Assembly: GCA_023410025.1 (NCBI GenBank)
Contig: JAEYQM010000051.1
Location: 1-46,184, forward strand
Direction: 5' to 3'
DNA from: Bacillota bacterium
GTDB lineage: Bacteria; Bacillota_I; Bacilli_A; ML615J-28; CAG-698
Length of the DNA: 46,184 nt
The position numbers were made by a program, and so were the translations under genes. The notes beneath the pieces are model-generated. The model had not been told where the DNA came from, ran no database searches, and was given only the letters and a program-made list of their open reading frames with translations. Positions 26,098-35,714 of the stretch are shown one piece after another (within the stretch, counting starts at the first letter, position 1; every line of letters starts with the position of its first letter).

Positions 26098-27643
26098 TAT
26101 CTTCACCTAAAAAGCTTTCTATTAAATCTTCATAAGTCATATTACATTTTTTTGCAATATCTTTTGCGTAGGAACTAGTGTTACCCATATTTTTTATGAT
26201 TTTATAATTTCTTTTACCATCATTTCCAATCATCGCACTTAAACTGATTATTTTGGATGAATCAAAGTAAAGATTGGCAATTTCATAATAATGAGTAACA
26301 AAACCAATTGATGTACCCTTTTTTAGTATTTGATTTATATAATGGATGGCAAGTTTTACGCCATCTTTTCTTCTAGTGCTTGTAAAGCTTTCATTGAGTA
26401 AAACTAAACTATTTTCGTTTATTCTTAAAAGGATATCTTCTATCCTTTCAACTTCTTCAATAAGTTTACCTTTACCAATTACCTCTTCTTGAATAAAATG
26501 GGTATAAATTTCATCATAAAATGGAATTTGTTGGGACTTTGAAAAGACAAAGCATCCACATTTTGATAAATATGCATTTATTCCAACAGTTTTAAGATAG
26601 ATAGATTTTCCACCTTGATTTGGCCCAGATAGAATAAACATGTTATTTTTTGGTAGTTCAATATCATTTGTAATGATTTCCAAAGGATTTTTATTATTTT
26701 CAATAAAGGCAGTAATTAATGATGGTGATATAGAATCTTTTGCAATATATTTATTACTAAATTCAGGCTTACAATATGAAATATTATAAGTGTTTACTAA
26801 ATTTAAAAATTCAATATAAGTTATATAAAATACTAATTCTTCATATAAAACTGATATGTATTTGATATCATCTAATAAATATATTGAATTATTATATAAT
26901 TCCTCAATATTTTCAAAAACTTCTTTATTATCTTTAATCATTTCATTTAGTATTTTTTCTTCCATATTAGAAAGAGGGGCTGGATCTACAATTGAAAAGT
27001 AATTATTAATATCGACATCAAAGACTTCTAATATTTTATTTTTTAATATTTCAGTTTCACTTTTTTGTTTTATTCCTTTTTTTATAATAAACAATTTATT
27101 TACATTATCAATTTCTAATAAATTATTATTTAAAATTTCTTTCAATTTACTTAATATATTTTTTGAAATACTTTGTATGTTAAAATTTTGTTCTTTTCTT
27201 ATTATATTAGTGGCATAGGAATATAGTTTTTTTAAACCACTTGAATAAAGGTTTTTTGTTATGTCTTCTAATGTTGTAATGGTTTTAAAATATGAAGAAA
27301 GCAAATTAATGTATCGGTATTTCTTTTGAACTTCAACAACCTCATCACTATAAACTGTTAGTTCCCTCATTAGATCTTTTAGTGTTGAAATAAAAGTTTT
27401 TAAATTTAGGAACAAATCATTGTTTTCTAAAATTTCTTCCATAATATCTAATCTGTAAGTGGCATCACTAATATCAATACAAGGTTTTAGTAAAATATTA
27501 GAATCAAATTCTGGGTTTATTTTTTCTAAAAAATTAGAAAACTCCTTAATATTTAAATCCCCATAAGATATTGAGGTTATTTTCTTATGGCACCATTTTT
27601 CATAATTAGTTTCATTTGAAAATAATAGTCTTATCCTTTCCAT
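26084..27643 (-). CDS. MutS-like ATPase, first of a tandem pair
   Basis: This 519-residue paralogue of the next gene has the same plan: helical core, then GPNQGGKS (340-347), SLVLLNESFTSTRR (from 412) and FVTHYYE. Again it has Asn in place of the Walker B Asp and lacks the mismatch-recognition domain. Full MutS is about 850 residues. Family knowledge says MutS homologues act as dimers with composite ATP sites, so two unequal genes overlapping by 14 bases suggest a dedicated heterodimer. SD TAGGAGAAATAG lies before the ATG. The promoter is at 27672. Confidence 0.82.
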   Translation of the reverse strand: MERIRLLFSNETNYEKWCHKKITSISYGDLNIKEFSNFLEKINPEFDSNILLKPCIDISDATYRLDIMEEILENNDLFLNLKTFISTLKDLMRELTVYSDEVVEVQKKYRYINLLSSYFKTITTLEDITKNLYSSGLKKLYSYATNIIRKEQNFNIQSISKNILSKLKEILNNNLLEIDNVNKLFIIKKGIKQKSETEILKNKILEVFDVDINNYFSIVDPAPLSNMEEKILNEMIKDNKEVFENIEELYNNSIYLLDDIKYISVLYEELVFYITYIEFLNLVNTYNISYCKPEFSNKYIAKDSISPSLITAFIENNKNPLEIITNDIELPKNNMFILSGPNQGGKSIYLKTVGINAYLSKCGCFVFSKSQQIPFYDEIYTHFIQEEVIGKGKLIEEVERIEDILLRINENSLVLLNESFTSTRRKDGVKLAIHYINQILKKGTSIGFVTHYYEIANLYFDSSKIISLSAMIGNDGKRNYKIIKNMGNTSSYAKDIAKKCNMTYEDLIESFLGEDNEKS

Positions 27644-27671
27644 CTATTTCTCCTACTTCTTTATTTATTTA

Positions 27672-27700
27672 ATAATATCATTATTTATATTTAATTACAA
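27672..27700 (-). promoter_or_regulatory. promoter of the MutS-like pair
   Basis: On the minus strand TTGTAA (27700-27695), 17 bases, TATTAT (27677-27672), with TGA extending the -10. Confidence 0.6.
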
Positions 27701-27708
27701 TATAATTT

Positions 27709-27731
27709 AAAAAAAACGAGATAAATCTCGT
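27709..27731 (-). terminator. terminator of the polyphosphate/beta-helix operon
   Basis: ACGAGA, loop TAAA, TCTCGT, followed by eight T on the minus strand, seven bases after the stop codon of the beta-helix lipoprotein gene. Confidence 0.9.
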
Positions 27732-27737
27732 CTTTTC

Positions 27738-30700
27738 TTATTTTATCATCCAACTAACTCCGTTATCATCAAATGTTAGGTTACTTGTTGATAATGATGA
27801 TATTTTTGATGAAGGATTACCTATAGCAACAACAAATGCACTTATTGAACTTGGCATTCTAATACAGGCAACATTAGAAACTAACAAGTATCCACCTTGA
27901 CTTAAACTTACGGTCGCCGTTGTACCAATTGAAGAAATAGATGGTGAACTTTTTGTTGATTCACTACTCATTCCACCACTTATGCCAATTCCTATTACAT
28001 ATCCTCCTGTGTATTTATATCCTCTTTCGGTATCAATACTTGAGTCTGCCCTTCCATTAGAAATTATTACGCTATATCCACCAGAGAATAGTATACCATC
28101 ATAAGATGATTGGCTATTTGAATCTAAGCCATCACCACTTGCATATACATATATTACTCCACCACTTAAAATAATACTTTCACCAGTTGTACTAGTACCA
28201 TTAATTCCATCATCGGTTGAATTTATAGTTACATTTCCACCAGAAATTTCTACCCTATATCCTTCAATTCCTTCATAACTTGATAAAATCTTTACATTGC
28301 CATCACTTATTAAGACTTTACCATCACCATGAATCCCATCATCGTTAGTTTTTATGGTAATTAATCCACCAGTAATATTTATATTTCCAGTAGGAGTGAC
28401 TTTACTTTCAATCATTTCATCATTATTGGCATGAAGGCCATCATCATATGAATTTATTGTAATTGTTCCACTTTTAATATTTATTTCATTATTAGCTTTA
28501 ATGCCTTTTGTTGAGTATGATTTCTTATTTGTATTACCTTCTTGCATTCCCCCAGGACCTTGATTTGATCCATATCTAGTCCATGTAAATGGAGATTGTG
28601 AACTTTCCGGTCTTGATGAAGTACTAAATTCAATTGTATCATAATTATTGTTAACAGCCATGTTTCCAGTTGTACGATAATAATTTGTACTTTGTCCCTG
28701 GGTTTGATTACTTGCGTAAACATAGACAGCCATATTTTGATAGCCTGAAGGTTTTGAAATTTTATAATAGTAAGTAATTCTACCCATTGAACTTTGAGTT
28801 GTATAGTTTGAATCACTATTAACCCATATACCCTCATTTATTGTATTAAAATAATATATTGAATATTTATAACTTGTAGTAGTTGCTTTTATGTAATAAA
28901 TATTATTTTCAGTTGTTGGAACATCAAGAGAATATTCTGAATATTTATCAGTGTATATATTGACCACACCACCTGATATAGTAACATCAAATGCAGCATC
29001 TATTCCATCACAGGCTGCATATATATTGATTATACCATCTTCAATAATTACACTACCTTTTTGATTACCTTTACTTGAAAGATTAGAATTTGAAGTTTTA
29101 ATTCCATCACCTTTTTTAGAAATAAGTGTAATATTACCTGATGTAATTAAAACCTCATCATTACCCTTTAAAGCATTATCAATAGAACTAACATATAGAG
29201 TTAGTTTTTGAATTTCTAAATCATCTTGTGAGTAAATACCATTATTATTAATAGAAACTACAGTCAATTCACCAGTTCCTTTTAATTTTAAATCACTATT
29301 TGAATAAATTGCAGATGAAAGTTCTATTTTAGATTCACGATTATCATAAATATAATTTTGAGTCGATTTTTTTGATGAAATATCAGCATTATTAGCGCTA
29401 ATAATATGGATTGGACAATTATCTTCACTTGTAATAGTAAATCCATTAAGTTCTATTACTAGATCATTATTTTGGGTAACATCAAAGATCATTGATCCAA
29501 AATATGTGCCAATAAAATTAAATACTAATTCCTCATTTATTTCATCACTATATTTAAATGTAATTTGACCAGTATCTTGATTAATATTGTAATCAGTTCC
29601 TACTGGAAATTCAATTGTTGATTGATAAATATTTTGATCTATTGTATGGCTTATCTTAATTTTTGAATCACTTAGTTTTGTAATTTTATAATTCTGAATA
29701 ATATCTTTCACATACCATACTAAATGCACGTCATTTGTTGTGCCATCACTCCATGTATAGTTTATTTTATCTAATAAACTAATAGTAATTATATATTCAC
29801 CAATGTCCTTTTGAACATTTCCAGAGATACTCATAATTGATTGTTTAAATCCGTTGGGAATAAAAGTAATTTCTTCACCTGTGTAAGTAGAAACATTATT
29901 ACTGTCAGTTGGTTTTGTAATACTTCCTTTTTGAATATTCCAGTTGATTGATACATCGCTATTTGTTCCATCATTCCAAATATAATTAGTCTTATCACGT
30001 AGACTAATTATACATGTATATTCACCAATAAATATTTTTATATTGTTGGTAATATTCATTGTACTTTCATCAAATCCATCTGGATAGTAAGTTACTAAAT
30101 TACTTGTATATGTATAATTAAAAGAACTTTTTGTTGGTTTATTAAGTTTTAATTTATTAATTGTAAATATATAGATTAATTCACTTTGACTACCATCTTT
30201 CCAATAATAATGTTCTTTATCAATTAATCCTACCATTACTGAATATGTTCCCGCATTTATTTGTACATTATTTGTTATATTAAGATATTTGGAATTAAAA
30301 CCATTGGGAACATAAGTTTGTTCTAGACCGTTATAAGTATATATACCATTATATTCAGTTGGCTTATCTAAATAAACCTTATTGGAAATATACCATTTAA
30401 ATGTCAGGTCATTAGTTGTTCCATCATCCCAAGTATAATTTGCTTTATCTTTTAGTGATACGGTTGCAAGATATTCACCATGTTCAATTTTAATATTATT
30501 AGTTATTGACATCATACTACTATCAAAATTGTTGGGTATAAACTCAACTGGTTCCCCAGTATATAATATTGTATCTATATTGACAGTTGGTTTTAATATT
30601 TTAATTAAAGAAATGTTTATTATTATAGTAACTTTTTTATATTTTTTATAATTTACAGTTACAACATAACTTCCCGAACTTGGATTTTCTAAATCAACTA

Positions 30701-30962
30701 AATCTCCAACAAGTAAATATTCTGTAGTTAATAACTTTTCTGTTCCATCAGTATAACTTGCCTTAACAAGTATTTTGTTTTTCCAATCTTCATTGTAACT
30801 TATATTAATAACAGGATTTTCTGATTTACTATTATAGGCTACACCATTAATATAAACCTTAAAGCCATTTTCCTTTACCTTGTTACTACAAGCTACTAAT
30901 AAAATTGTATTAAGAAGCACTAGAAAAACTAAAAATACAAAGCGTATTTTTTTATTAATCAT
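27738..30962 (-). CDS. carbohydrate-binding beta-helix lipoprotein with four Ig-like repeats
   Basis: This 1074-residue protein has a lipobox LVAC (Cys25). Residues 124-420 hold four repeats of about 74 residues (motifs YTGE...FIPN, MSITNN, GEY, LxDKxNYTWxDG). From about 430 a right-handed beta-helix-like region repeats xGIxxxxxxxIxGGxxxIxxxxDGIxA. It matches the carbohydrate-binding domain family typified by Cthe_2159, which binds cellulose and pectin-like polymers. A linker rich in Ser/Asn/Gln (about 700-830) splits it. The protein sits on the outer face of the membrane. Gene order with a VTC polymerase and DUF4956 protein is recurrent in Firmicutes, but the joint function is not proven. 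Confidence 0.82.
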   Translation of the reverse strand: MINKKIRFVFLVFLVLLNTILLVACSNKVKENGFKVYINGVAYNSKSENPVINISYNEDWKNKILVKASYTDGTEKLLTTEYLLVGDLVDLENPSSGSYVVTVNYKKYKKVTIIINISLIKILKPTVNIDTILYTGEPVEFIPNNFDSSMMSITNNIKIEHGEYLATVSLKDKANYTWDDGTTNDLTFKWYISNKVYLDKPTEYNGIYTYNGLEQTYVPNGFNSKYLNITNNVQINAGTYSVMVGLIDKEHYYWKDGSQSELIYIFTINKLKLNKPTKSSFNYTYTSNLVTYYPDGFDESTMNITNNIKIFIGEYTCIISLRDKTNYIWNDGTNSDVSINWNIQKGSITKPTDSNNVSTYTGEEITFIPNGFKQSIMSISGNVQKDIGEYIITISLLDKINYTWSDGTTNDVHLVWYVKDIIQNYKITKLSDSKIKISHTIDQNIYQSTIEFPVGTDYNINQDTGQITFKYSDEINEELVFNFIGTYFGSMIFDVTQNNDLVIELNGFTITSEDNCPIHIISANNADISSKKSTQNYIYDNRESKIELSSAIYSNSDLKLKGTGELTVVSINNNGIYSQDDLEIQKLTLYVSSIDNALKGNDEVLITSGNITLISKKGDGIKTSNSNLSSKGNQKGSVIIEDGIINIYAACDGIDAAFDVTISGGVVNIYTDKYSEYSLDVPTTENNIYYIKATTTSYKYSIYYFNTINEGIWVNSDSNYTTQSSMGRITYYYKISKPSGYQNMAVYVYASNQTQGQSTNYYRTTGNMAVNNNYDTIEFSTSSRPESSQSPFTWTRYGSNQGPGGMQEGNTNKKSYSTKGIKANNEINIKSGTITINSYDDGLHANNDEMIESKVTPTGNINITGGLITIKTNDDGIHGDGKVLISDGNVKILSSYEGIEGYRVEISGGNVTINSTDDGINGTSTTGESIILSGGVIYVYASGDGLDSNSQSSYDGILFSGGYSVIISNGRADSSIDTERGYKYTGGYVIGIGISGGMSSESTKSSPSISSIGTTATVSLSQGGYLLVSNVACIRMPSSISAFVVAIGNPSSKISSLSTSNLTFDDNGVSWMIK

Positions 30963-30986
30963 TGCTTTCTCCTTTCAATGAATTAA

Positions 30987-31673
30987 TTATAGTTCAATTT
31001 CATTTGTTCTTCTTAAAATAGAGATTTCAAGATTCCCATTTCTTACTCTCAGTTTATCTATAAATCCCTTTTCAGACACATCTTTTTTTAAAGTAATATT
31101 ATAAGTTAGTTTAAATAAACTACCCATAGTTGTTGTTTTAACTTGTAATAATTCATAATCTAAAGTATATTCGTCTAATATACTATTAAATACTGTTGGA
31201 AAATCTAAGTCTTCAGGAATTGTAATTTTTAGAACTTTTGCTTTATCAAATTTATCCATTTTTTGACTAAATATATTAGTAAGTATAATAATTATTGACA
31301 TTATAATGGTAAATATACAAGCAAATCCTAAATAACCAACACCACTTATTAATCCAGTACACATTGCCATAAAAATTATTGATATTTCTTTTGCTGTACC
31401 CTGAGCAGAACGAAACTTAATTAAGGAAAATGTGCCAGCAGTTGCAAGACCAATTCCAATATTTCCATTTACCATCATGATTACTACACACACAGCAGTA
31501 GGTAAATAAATTAGCGCTGTTTTAAAACTTCTTGTACTTCTATTACTAATTGAATAAGAAATGTAATAAAATAAACCTAGTATCAACGTGACAGAAATAC
31601 ATAATAGAAACATCCATATAGAAATGTTATTTACTGAATCTTTATTAAATATACTATCAAAAAAATCACTCAT
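30987..31673 (-). CDS. DUF4956 membrane protein
   Basis: This 228-residue protein has about four hydrophobic segments in residues 17-135. The conserved stretch SLIKFRSAQGTAKEISIIFM of DUF4956 is followed by a soluble C-terminal domain (about 145-228). The start overlaps the VTC gene's stop by four bases (ATGA). DUF4956 proteins are commonly encoded beside VTC-domain proteins and are thought to work with them at the membrane; that is inference from context. The next gene begins 24 bases later. Confidence 0.85.
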   Translation of the reverse strand: MSDFFDSIFNKDSVNNISIWMFLLCISVTLILGLFYYISYSISNRSTRSFKTALIYLPTAVCVVIMMVNGNIGIGLATAGTFSLIKFRSAQGTAKEISIIFMAMCTGLISGVGYLGFACIFTIIMSIIIILTNIFSQKMDKFDKAKVLKITIPEDLDFPTVFNSILDEYTLDYELLQVKTTTMGSLFKLTYNITLKKDVSEKGFIDKLRVRNGNLEISILRRTNEIEL

Positions 31674-32374
31674 AATTCATATTCCTTTGTTTTACTATCT
31701 ATCATTAATAAATATGCTTTACCATACTTAGAAAATGAGCAAGGATAGATTTTTTCCTTTGTAAGAAAAGAGGTCATCCATAAAGGTAATGCCATATCAA
31801 CCTTTATCTCCATTAATACAGTGCCTTCTGGTAAAATATTTTTTCCATATTCTCCTAACCTCATATCAACATCATAATTTCTCCATAAAATATTAGTATC
31901 AAAAGTAATACGAAAATTGCGATTATTTTTTTCATAGAAAGACTCTCGATTATATGATAGTAAGAGGGCTGGATACAGTCTTTCATAATAATCTATTAAG
32001 TATGATATTTCATGAGTTATTTGAGAATAGGCGTTTGGGTTTTTTAAAAATTTATTAGCATCATTTAGCGTCATTTTTACACGTCTTTTATAAACAACTG
32101 ATTTATATTTTTTTTTAATTTCAATAAAAACATTGGAACTATCGTTTGGAATCCCATAACTTCGAAGTCGTAATTTTTCCTTATATAAAGGTTTTTCAAT
32201 AGATTTACGTATTAATCTAAAGTCAGGAGTATCATAGTAAATATTACAAATTAAACTCTTTCCATACTCATCAGCAACAAGATAATCTCTCATTTCTTCT
32301 AAAAACTTCTGGTATTGAGTTTTAGTAATCAAATACTTAATCTCATGCCTATTAAAAAAATTTTGAATTTGCAT
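31670..32374 (-). CDS. VTC-domain polyphosphate polymerase
   Basis: This 234-residue protein has the VTC/triphosphate tunnel fold signature. NRHEIKYLI (residues 8-16), KEKLRLRSYG, FIEIKKKYKSVVYKRR and a later MEIKVD supply the basic and acidic residues that line the tunnel. In yeast Vtc4 this domain makes polyphosphate from ATP. Bacterial stand-alone forms are predicted to do the same. The protein is soluble and would need the DUF4956 partner for membrane attachment or export. SD AAAGGAG precedes the ATG. It follows the two-component genes by 66 bases. Confidence 0.85.
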   Translation of the reverse strand: MQIQNFFNRHEIKYLITKTQYQKFLEEMRDYLVADEYGKSLICNIYYDTPDFRLIRKSIEKPLYKEKLRLRSYGIPNDSSNVFIEIKKKYKSVVYKRRVKMTLNDANKFLKNPNAYSQITHEISYLIDYYERLYPALLLSYNRESFYEKNNRNFRITFDTNILWRNYDVDMRLGEYGKNILPEGTVLMEIKVDMALPLWMTSFLTKEKIYPCSFSKYGKAYLLMIDSKTKEYEL

Positions 32375-32440
32375 TTTAATTCTCCTTTTGGAAGTATTAT
32401 AAGTCCTGAACTTTAAACCAACTATAAATAAATTATAGTA

Positions 32441-33649
32441 TTATAGATTAACCGTAATAATTATTGTTTTACCATCAGGGGAAATTGCTGATATCTTTCC
32501 CTTGTGTAATTCTACAATCGCCTTAGCAATTGATAAACCTATTCCATGACCTCCTGTTTGAATATTTCTAGAGCTATCTATGCGATAGAATCTCTCAAAT
32601 ATCATATCTATATTTCCTATAGGAAGATCATCTGCTGTATTAGATACGGTAATTTTTCTTGTTTTACCAACACTCGTTAATTCAACTTTTATATTCCCTT
32701 CGCTATTAGAATGTTTAAAGGCATTATCAAGAAGAATATTTATTAATTCTTTTATCATGCTCATATCCCCATAATAGCTAACATTGGGGTCTAAATTATA
32801 TTTAAATACCTTATTTTGTACACTAGCTACACTTATATATGATTTAATAGCATCATCAAATACTTCTGTGAGGGAAAAATCAGTCATTAAATAATTTTTA
32901 CTTTCTTCATCTATTTTTGAAAGAAATACAAGTTTATCTGTAAGTAGTGTTAATTTATTAACTTGATCTTTAATATTTTGAATCCACTCATTTTCACTAC
33001 AATTATATTCTAATACCTCACAACTAGCACCAATTACTGATAAGGGTGTTTTTAATTCATGACTAGCATTAGTAATAAATTGTTTTTGTTTTTTATAGGT
33101 TTCATCAACAGGTTTCATAATTATGCCAGAAAAAATATGAACTAATAATAAAACGAATAATAATCCCACAAGGCTTATTATTATACTTGCGTGAAGAAAA
33201 TCTCTAAATGTAGTTAAACTTCTTGAACAATCTAGAAAAATATAGACCATATCTCCTCTTGATGTTTGAAATAATTTGTATTTATAATCATTCTTAAATC
33301 CACTCTTTTTATTATTACGATATAAATCCATAGTGTATTTTATGGCTGTATCTTCATCAATAGCTGCAATTTTATCTATATCAACAAATATAATGTCCCC
33401 ATCACTATTTAAAGTGACCGTAAAGAATCTGGTTTCAAATGGAGTTTCAGGTGATATAATATTGGGAAAATTATTTTTATCTTTAGGGAATTTACCTTCA
33501 TTATTTATTATAAATAAAAGTATGGAATCAGCATTTTTATTAATTACATAATAATTCTTTATATTGATAACAGCAATTATTGAAAATAAAACTATAGTTA
33601 TTGCTACCATAGACATTACTATAAATTTTGTCCTTAACTTTTTAAACAT
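32441..33649 (-). CDS. sensor histidine kinase
   Basis: This 402-residue protein has an N-terminal membrane segment (about 9-30), an outside sensor part of about 115 residues, and a second membrane segment (152-176). The kinase core follows: H-box FITNASHELKTPLSV (His197), N-box LLDNAFKHS, then DMIFERFYR and GGHGIGLSIAKA. The sensor has no recognised fold and no clear HAMP domain. The start overlaps the response regulator gene by eight bases, so they are a pair. The downstream polyphosphate genes are the obvious candidates for control. Confidence 0.93.
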   Translation of the reverse strand: MFKKLRTKFIVMSMVAITIVLFSIIAVINIKNYYVINKNADSILLFIINNEGKFPKDKNNFPNIISPETPFETRFFTVTLNSDGDIIFVDIDKIAAIDEDTAIKYTMDLYRNNKKSGFKNDYKYKLFQTSRGDMVYIFLDCSRSLTTFRDFLHASIIISLVGLLFVLLLVHIFSGIIMKPVDETYKKQKQFITNASHELKTPLSVIGASCEVLEYNCSENEWIQNIKDQVNKLTLLTDKLVFLSKIDEESKNYLMTDFSLTEVFDDAIKSYISVASVQNKVFKYNLDPNVSYYGDMSMIKELINILLDNAFKHSNSEGNIKVELTSVGKTRKITVSNTADDLPIGNIDMIFERFYRIDSSRNIQTGGHGIGLSIAKAIVELHKGKISAISPDGKTIIITVNL

Positions 33650-34319
33650 TTTGTTTCTCCAATGTGTATCCTATATTTCTAACTACTTTAATTGAGACAT
33701 CCGAATTTAATAACTTTAGTTTCTTTCGTAAATATGATATATATGTCCATACAACATTTATTTCAGCTTCTGATTCAAATCCCCATATTTTATACATAAA
33801 TTTTTCCGTAGAAATAATTTGATCAGGATTTCTTAAAAACATTTCCATAATTTGAAATTCTTTAGATGTTCGTAAAATTGCTTTGTTTTTTGATTTTAAC
33901 TCATAGCTTGTTCGATCAAGAATTAAATCTTCATATACTAATGAATTATCTTGAAAGTCAAATTTTCTTCTTGTTATCGCTCTTATCCTTGCAAGCAGTT
34001 CTTTTGAAGAAAAGGGCTTTGTAAGATAATCATCTGCCCCAGCATCAAGGCCTAATACTTTATCATCAATTTCTGTCTTTGCTGTTAATAATAATATTGG
34101 AATTTTACTACCCTTTTGTCTTATTGTCTTAAGCACGGTAATTCCATTTACTTTTGGAAGCATTATATCTAAAATAATTCCATCATAAATTTCAGTATCA
34201 AAGTAATCAAGAGCATCTTGACCATTATATACCGCGTCAACCAAATAATTATTGTGTTTTAATATTGTAACGAGGGCATTTGATAATGTTTTTTCATCTT
34301 CAACAAGTAATAAACGCAT
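33642..34319 (-). CDS. OmpR-family response regulator
   Basis: This 225-residue protein has a receiver domain with the acidic pair Glu7-Asp8, the phospho-acceptor Asp51 (LDIMLPKVNG), Thr79 and Lys101 (LTKPF). A winged-helix DNA-binding domain follows (about 128-223, with KAILRTSKEFQIMEMFLRNP and TYISYLRKKL). It is the partner of the kinase encoded immediately downstream. It is the first gene of a run of five genes in one direction, with SD AGGAGG before the ATG. Beyond it, to higher coordinates, ordinary gene density stops and the accessory region begins. Confidence 0.94.
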   Translation of the reverse strand: MRLLLVEDEKTLSNALVTILKHNNYLVDAVYNGQDALDYFDTEIYDGIILDIMLPKVNGITVLKTIRQKGSKIPILLLTAKTEIDDKVLGLDAGADDYLTKPFSSKELLARIRAITRRKFDFQDNSLVYEDLILDRTSYELKSKNKAILRTSKEFQIMEMFLRNPDQIISTEKFMYKIWGFESEAEINVVWTYISYLRKKLKLLNSDVSIKVVRNIGYTLEKQNV

Positions 34320-34945
34320 ATATAAAATCCTCCTTACTTAATTCTAACTGATGAACCTTAAATTTGATTAAAATATTATTTTATTTACTTTATAATTTTA
34401 ATTTATAATTTTATATTAACAATTAATTATTAAATTTAAAAATATATTTTTAAATTAGTTATAGGATGTTAATGTGAATATAAATTTTACCAAAAAGACA
34501 ATGTTATTTTAACCAATAGAATAGAATAATGGTGGCTAGATGGGAATTTGTTCTGTGTTTTTAATAAATAGGTTTTTATTTTTTACTCACTATTTTTTAT
34601 ATTTACTATATCCTTTGTTCTATATGATTATCAATTAATTGTAAATACGTTAAATCATATACCTTTTTCTATTCTTCTTAATTAAACTTTGATCAATTAA
34701 AAATTTTTCATGTAATTTCTGAAAATATGGATTGAATAATAATGTGAAACAAATATCTTGTTCTTTATTATACTTTAGTAATGGTACTTTCAATTCCATA
34801 AAACTACTATAAACTTCATCAAAGGATGGTAACGAATGCATATACAATTGGACATAAGATTCTACTGTGTTTTAATACAAAAAAAAACTTGCAAAGTCAC
34901 TATTAAACTTATATTCATATTACTTTGAAATCTATTTGTAATTAA
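34320..34945. other. gene-poor AT-rich stretch at the edge of the accessory region
   Basis: Apart from the short frame at 34650 I see no credible gene. It should hold the promoter of the response regulator operon, but no single -35/-10 pair stands out. The composition is very AT-rich. Confidence 0.5.
34650..34847 (-). CDS. short open frame, possible gene fragment
   Basis: A 65-residue frame from a TTG (open a little further upstream) with Tyr/Lys/Leu-rich sequence such as FNPYFQKLHEKFLIDQSL. No ribosome site, no recognised family. It may be a leftover of a mobile or immunity gene at the boundary of the RHS region, or a chance frame. Confidence 0.25.
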   Translation of the reverse strand: MYMHSLPSFDEVYSSFMELKVPLLKYNKEQDICFTLLFNPYFQKLHEKFLIDQSLIKKNRKRYMI

Positions 34946-34986
34946 ACAAAAATCTCTAATTACAGGTTACTTGTAATTAGAGATTT
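34946..34986 (-). terminator. long hairpin, terminator of unit E
   Basis: A perfect 15-bp stem, AAATCTCTAATTACA (34950-34964) with TGTAATTAGAGATTT (34972-34986), loop of seven. A run of five T follows on the minus strand. It lies about 110 bases after the candidate immunity gene at 35095. Confidence 0.75.
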
Positions 34987-35094
34987 ATTATTTAAAATAA
35001 TTAAGTTTATAAAGTGAAATACTACTTTTTAGATTTGATTTTTAAGTAAAAATCAAAATATATAAGAATTTTTTATTCAGCAATCCGAAATAAT

Positions 35095-35634
35095 TTACTT
35101 AAACCACTTTCTTTTTGGCTTAGAGTCATATGTCTCCTCTAACATGCTAATGTCTACACTTGGAGAATATTTTTTTAAATAACCCATCAGTATTTGAGCA
35201 TTGTTTTTAGTATAAATAATGGTATATGGCTGTTGAAACTTTAAAAATCCTTTTTCACTATCTGTATAAGTGTATATTTGTATACAATTATGATAAGCAT
35301 TCATTCCTACACTCGATGACAATGTTTTCTGTTCCTCAATAATAACTTCTTTAATATTCTTCCAATCAACAATTGCATGGATCACTATTAACGACTTTAA
35401 TATAAATCCTTTTTCATTTAAAATAGCTTTTTGATAAGTTAATAGAAATGCTATTAAGCAAAAAAGTATTACTATTAGATTAATGATTAAACAAATATAT
35501 TTGAATATATTATCATCATTAGGATTATTAGGAATATATACAAAGTTAATTAAAATTAAGCTTATAACGAAAATAACCAAAAATCCTAACGGAAGAAGCC
35601 AATAATATTTTAATGTTGTATAAATCTTTTTCAT
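35095..35634 (-). CDS. two-segment membrane protein, candidate immunity protein (unit E)
   Basis: This 179-residue protein has two membrane segments (about 12-32 and 47-66). A cytoplasmic part with a strand pattern like a PH-type domain follows (about 67-165, containing LNEKGFILKSLIVIHAIVDW). The family is not recognised. It lies 80 bases after the end of a broken RHS tip in the usual place of an immunity gene. AGGGAG before the ATG is a good site. The same plan is seen in the candidate immunity protein at 44439. Proof of an immunity role is lacking and its cognate toxin is a pseudogene. Confidence 0.6.
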   Translation of the reverse strand: MKKIYTTLKYYWLLPLGFLVIFVISLILINFVYIPNNPNDDNIFKYICLIINLIVILFCLIAFLLTYQKAILNEKGFILKSLIVIHAIVDWKNIKEVIIEEQKTLSSSVGMNAYHNCIQIYTYTDSEKGFLKFQQPYTIIYTKNNAQILMGYLKKYSPSVDISMLEETYDSKPKRKWFK

Positions 35635-35714
35635 ATTATTACTCCCTTATTTTTGAACTTTAATCAAAACCAACCAGATAATCCACCACATATACTGGCG
35701 AACGTTAACATATA

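Noticed and set aside
28481..28837. A 118-residue minus-strand frame within the beta-helix lipoprotein gene
   Set aside because: It lies in another frame of the Asn/Ser/Gln-rich linker and has no ribosome site or recognisable sequence.
32421..32439. ACTATAA/TTATAGT inverted repeat just after the kinase gene as a terminator
   Set aside because: The 7-bp stem is all A/T but one pair and no T-run follows on the minus strand; it might be an operator but nothing supports that.
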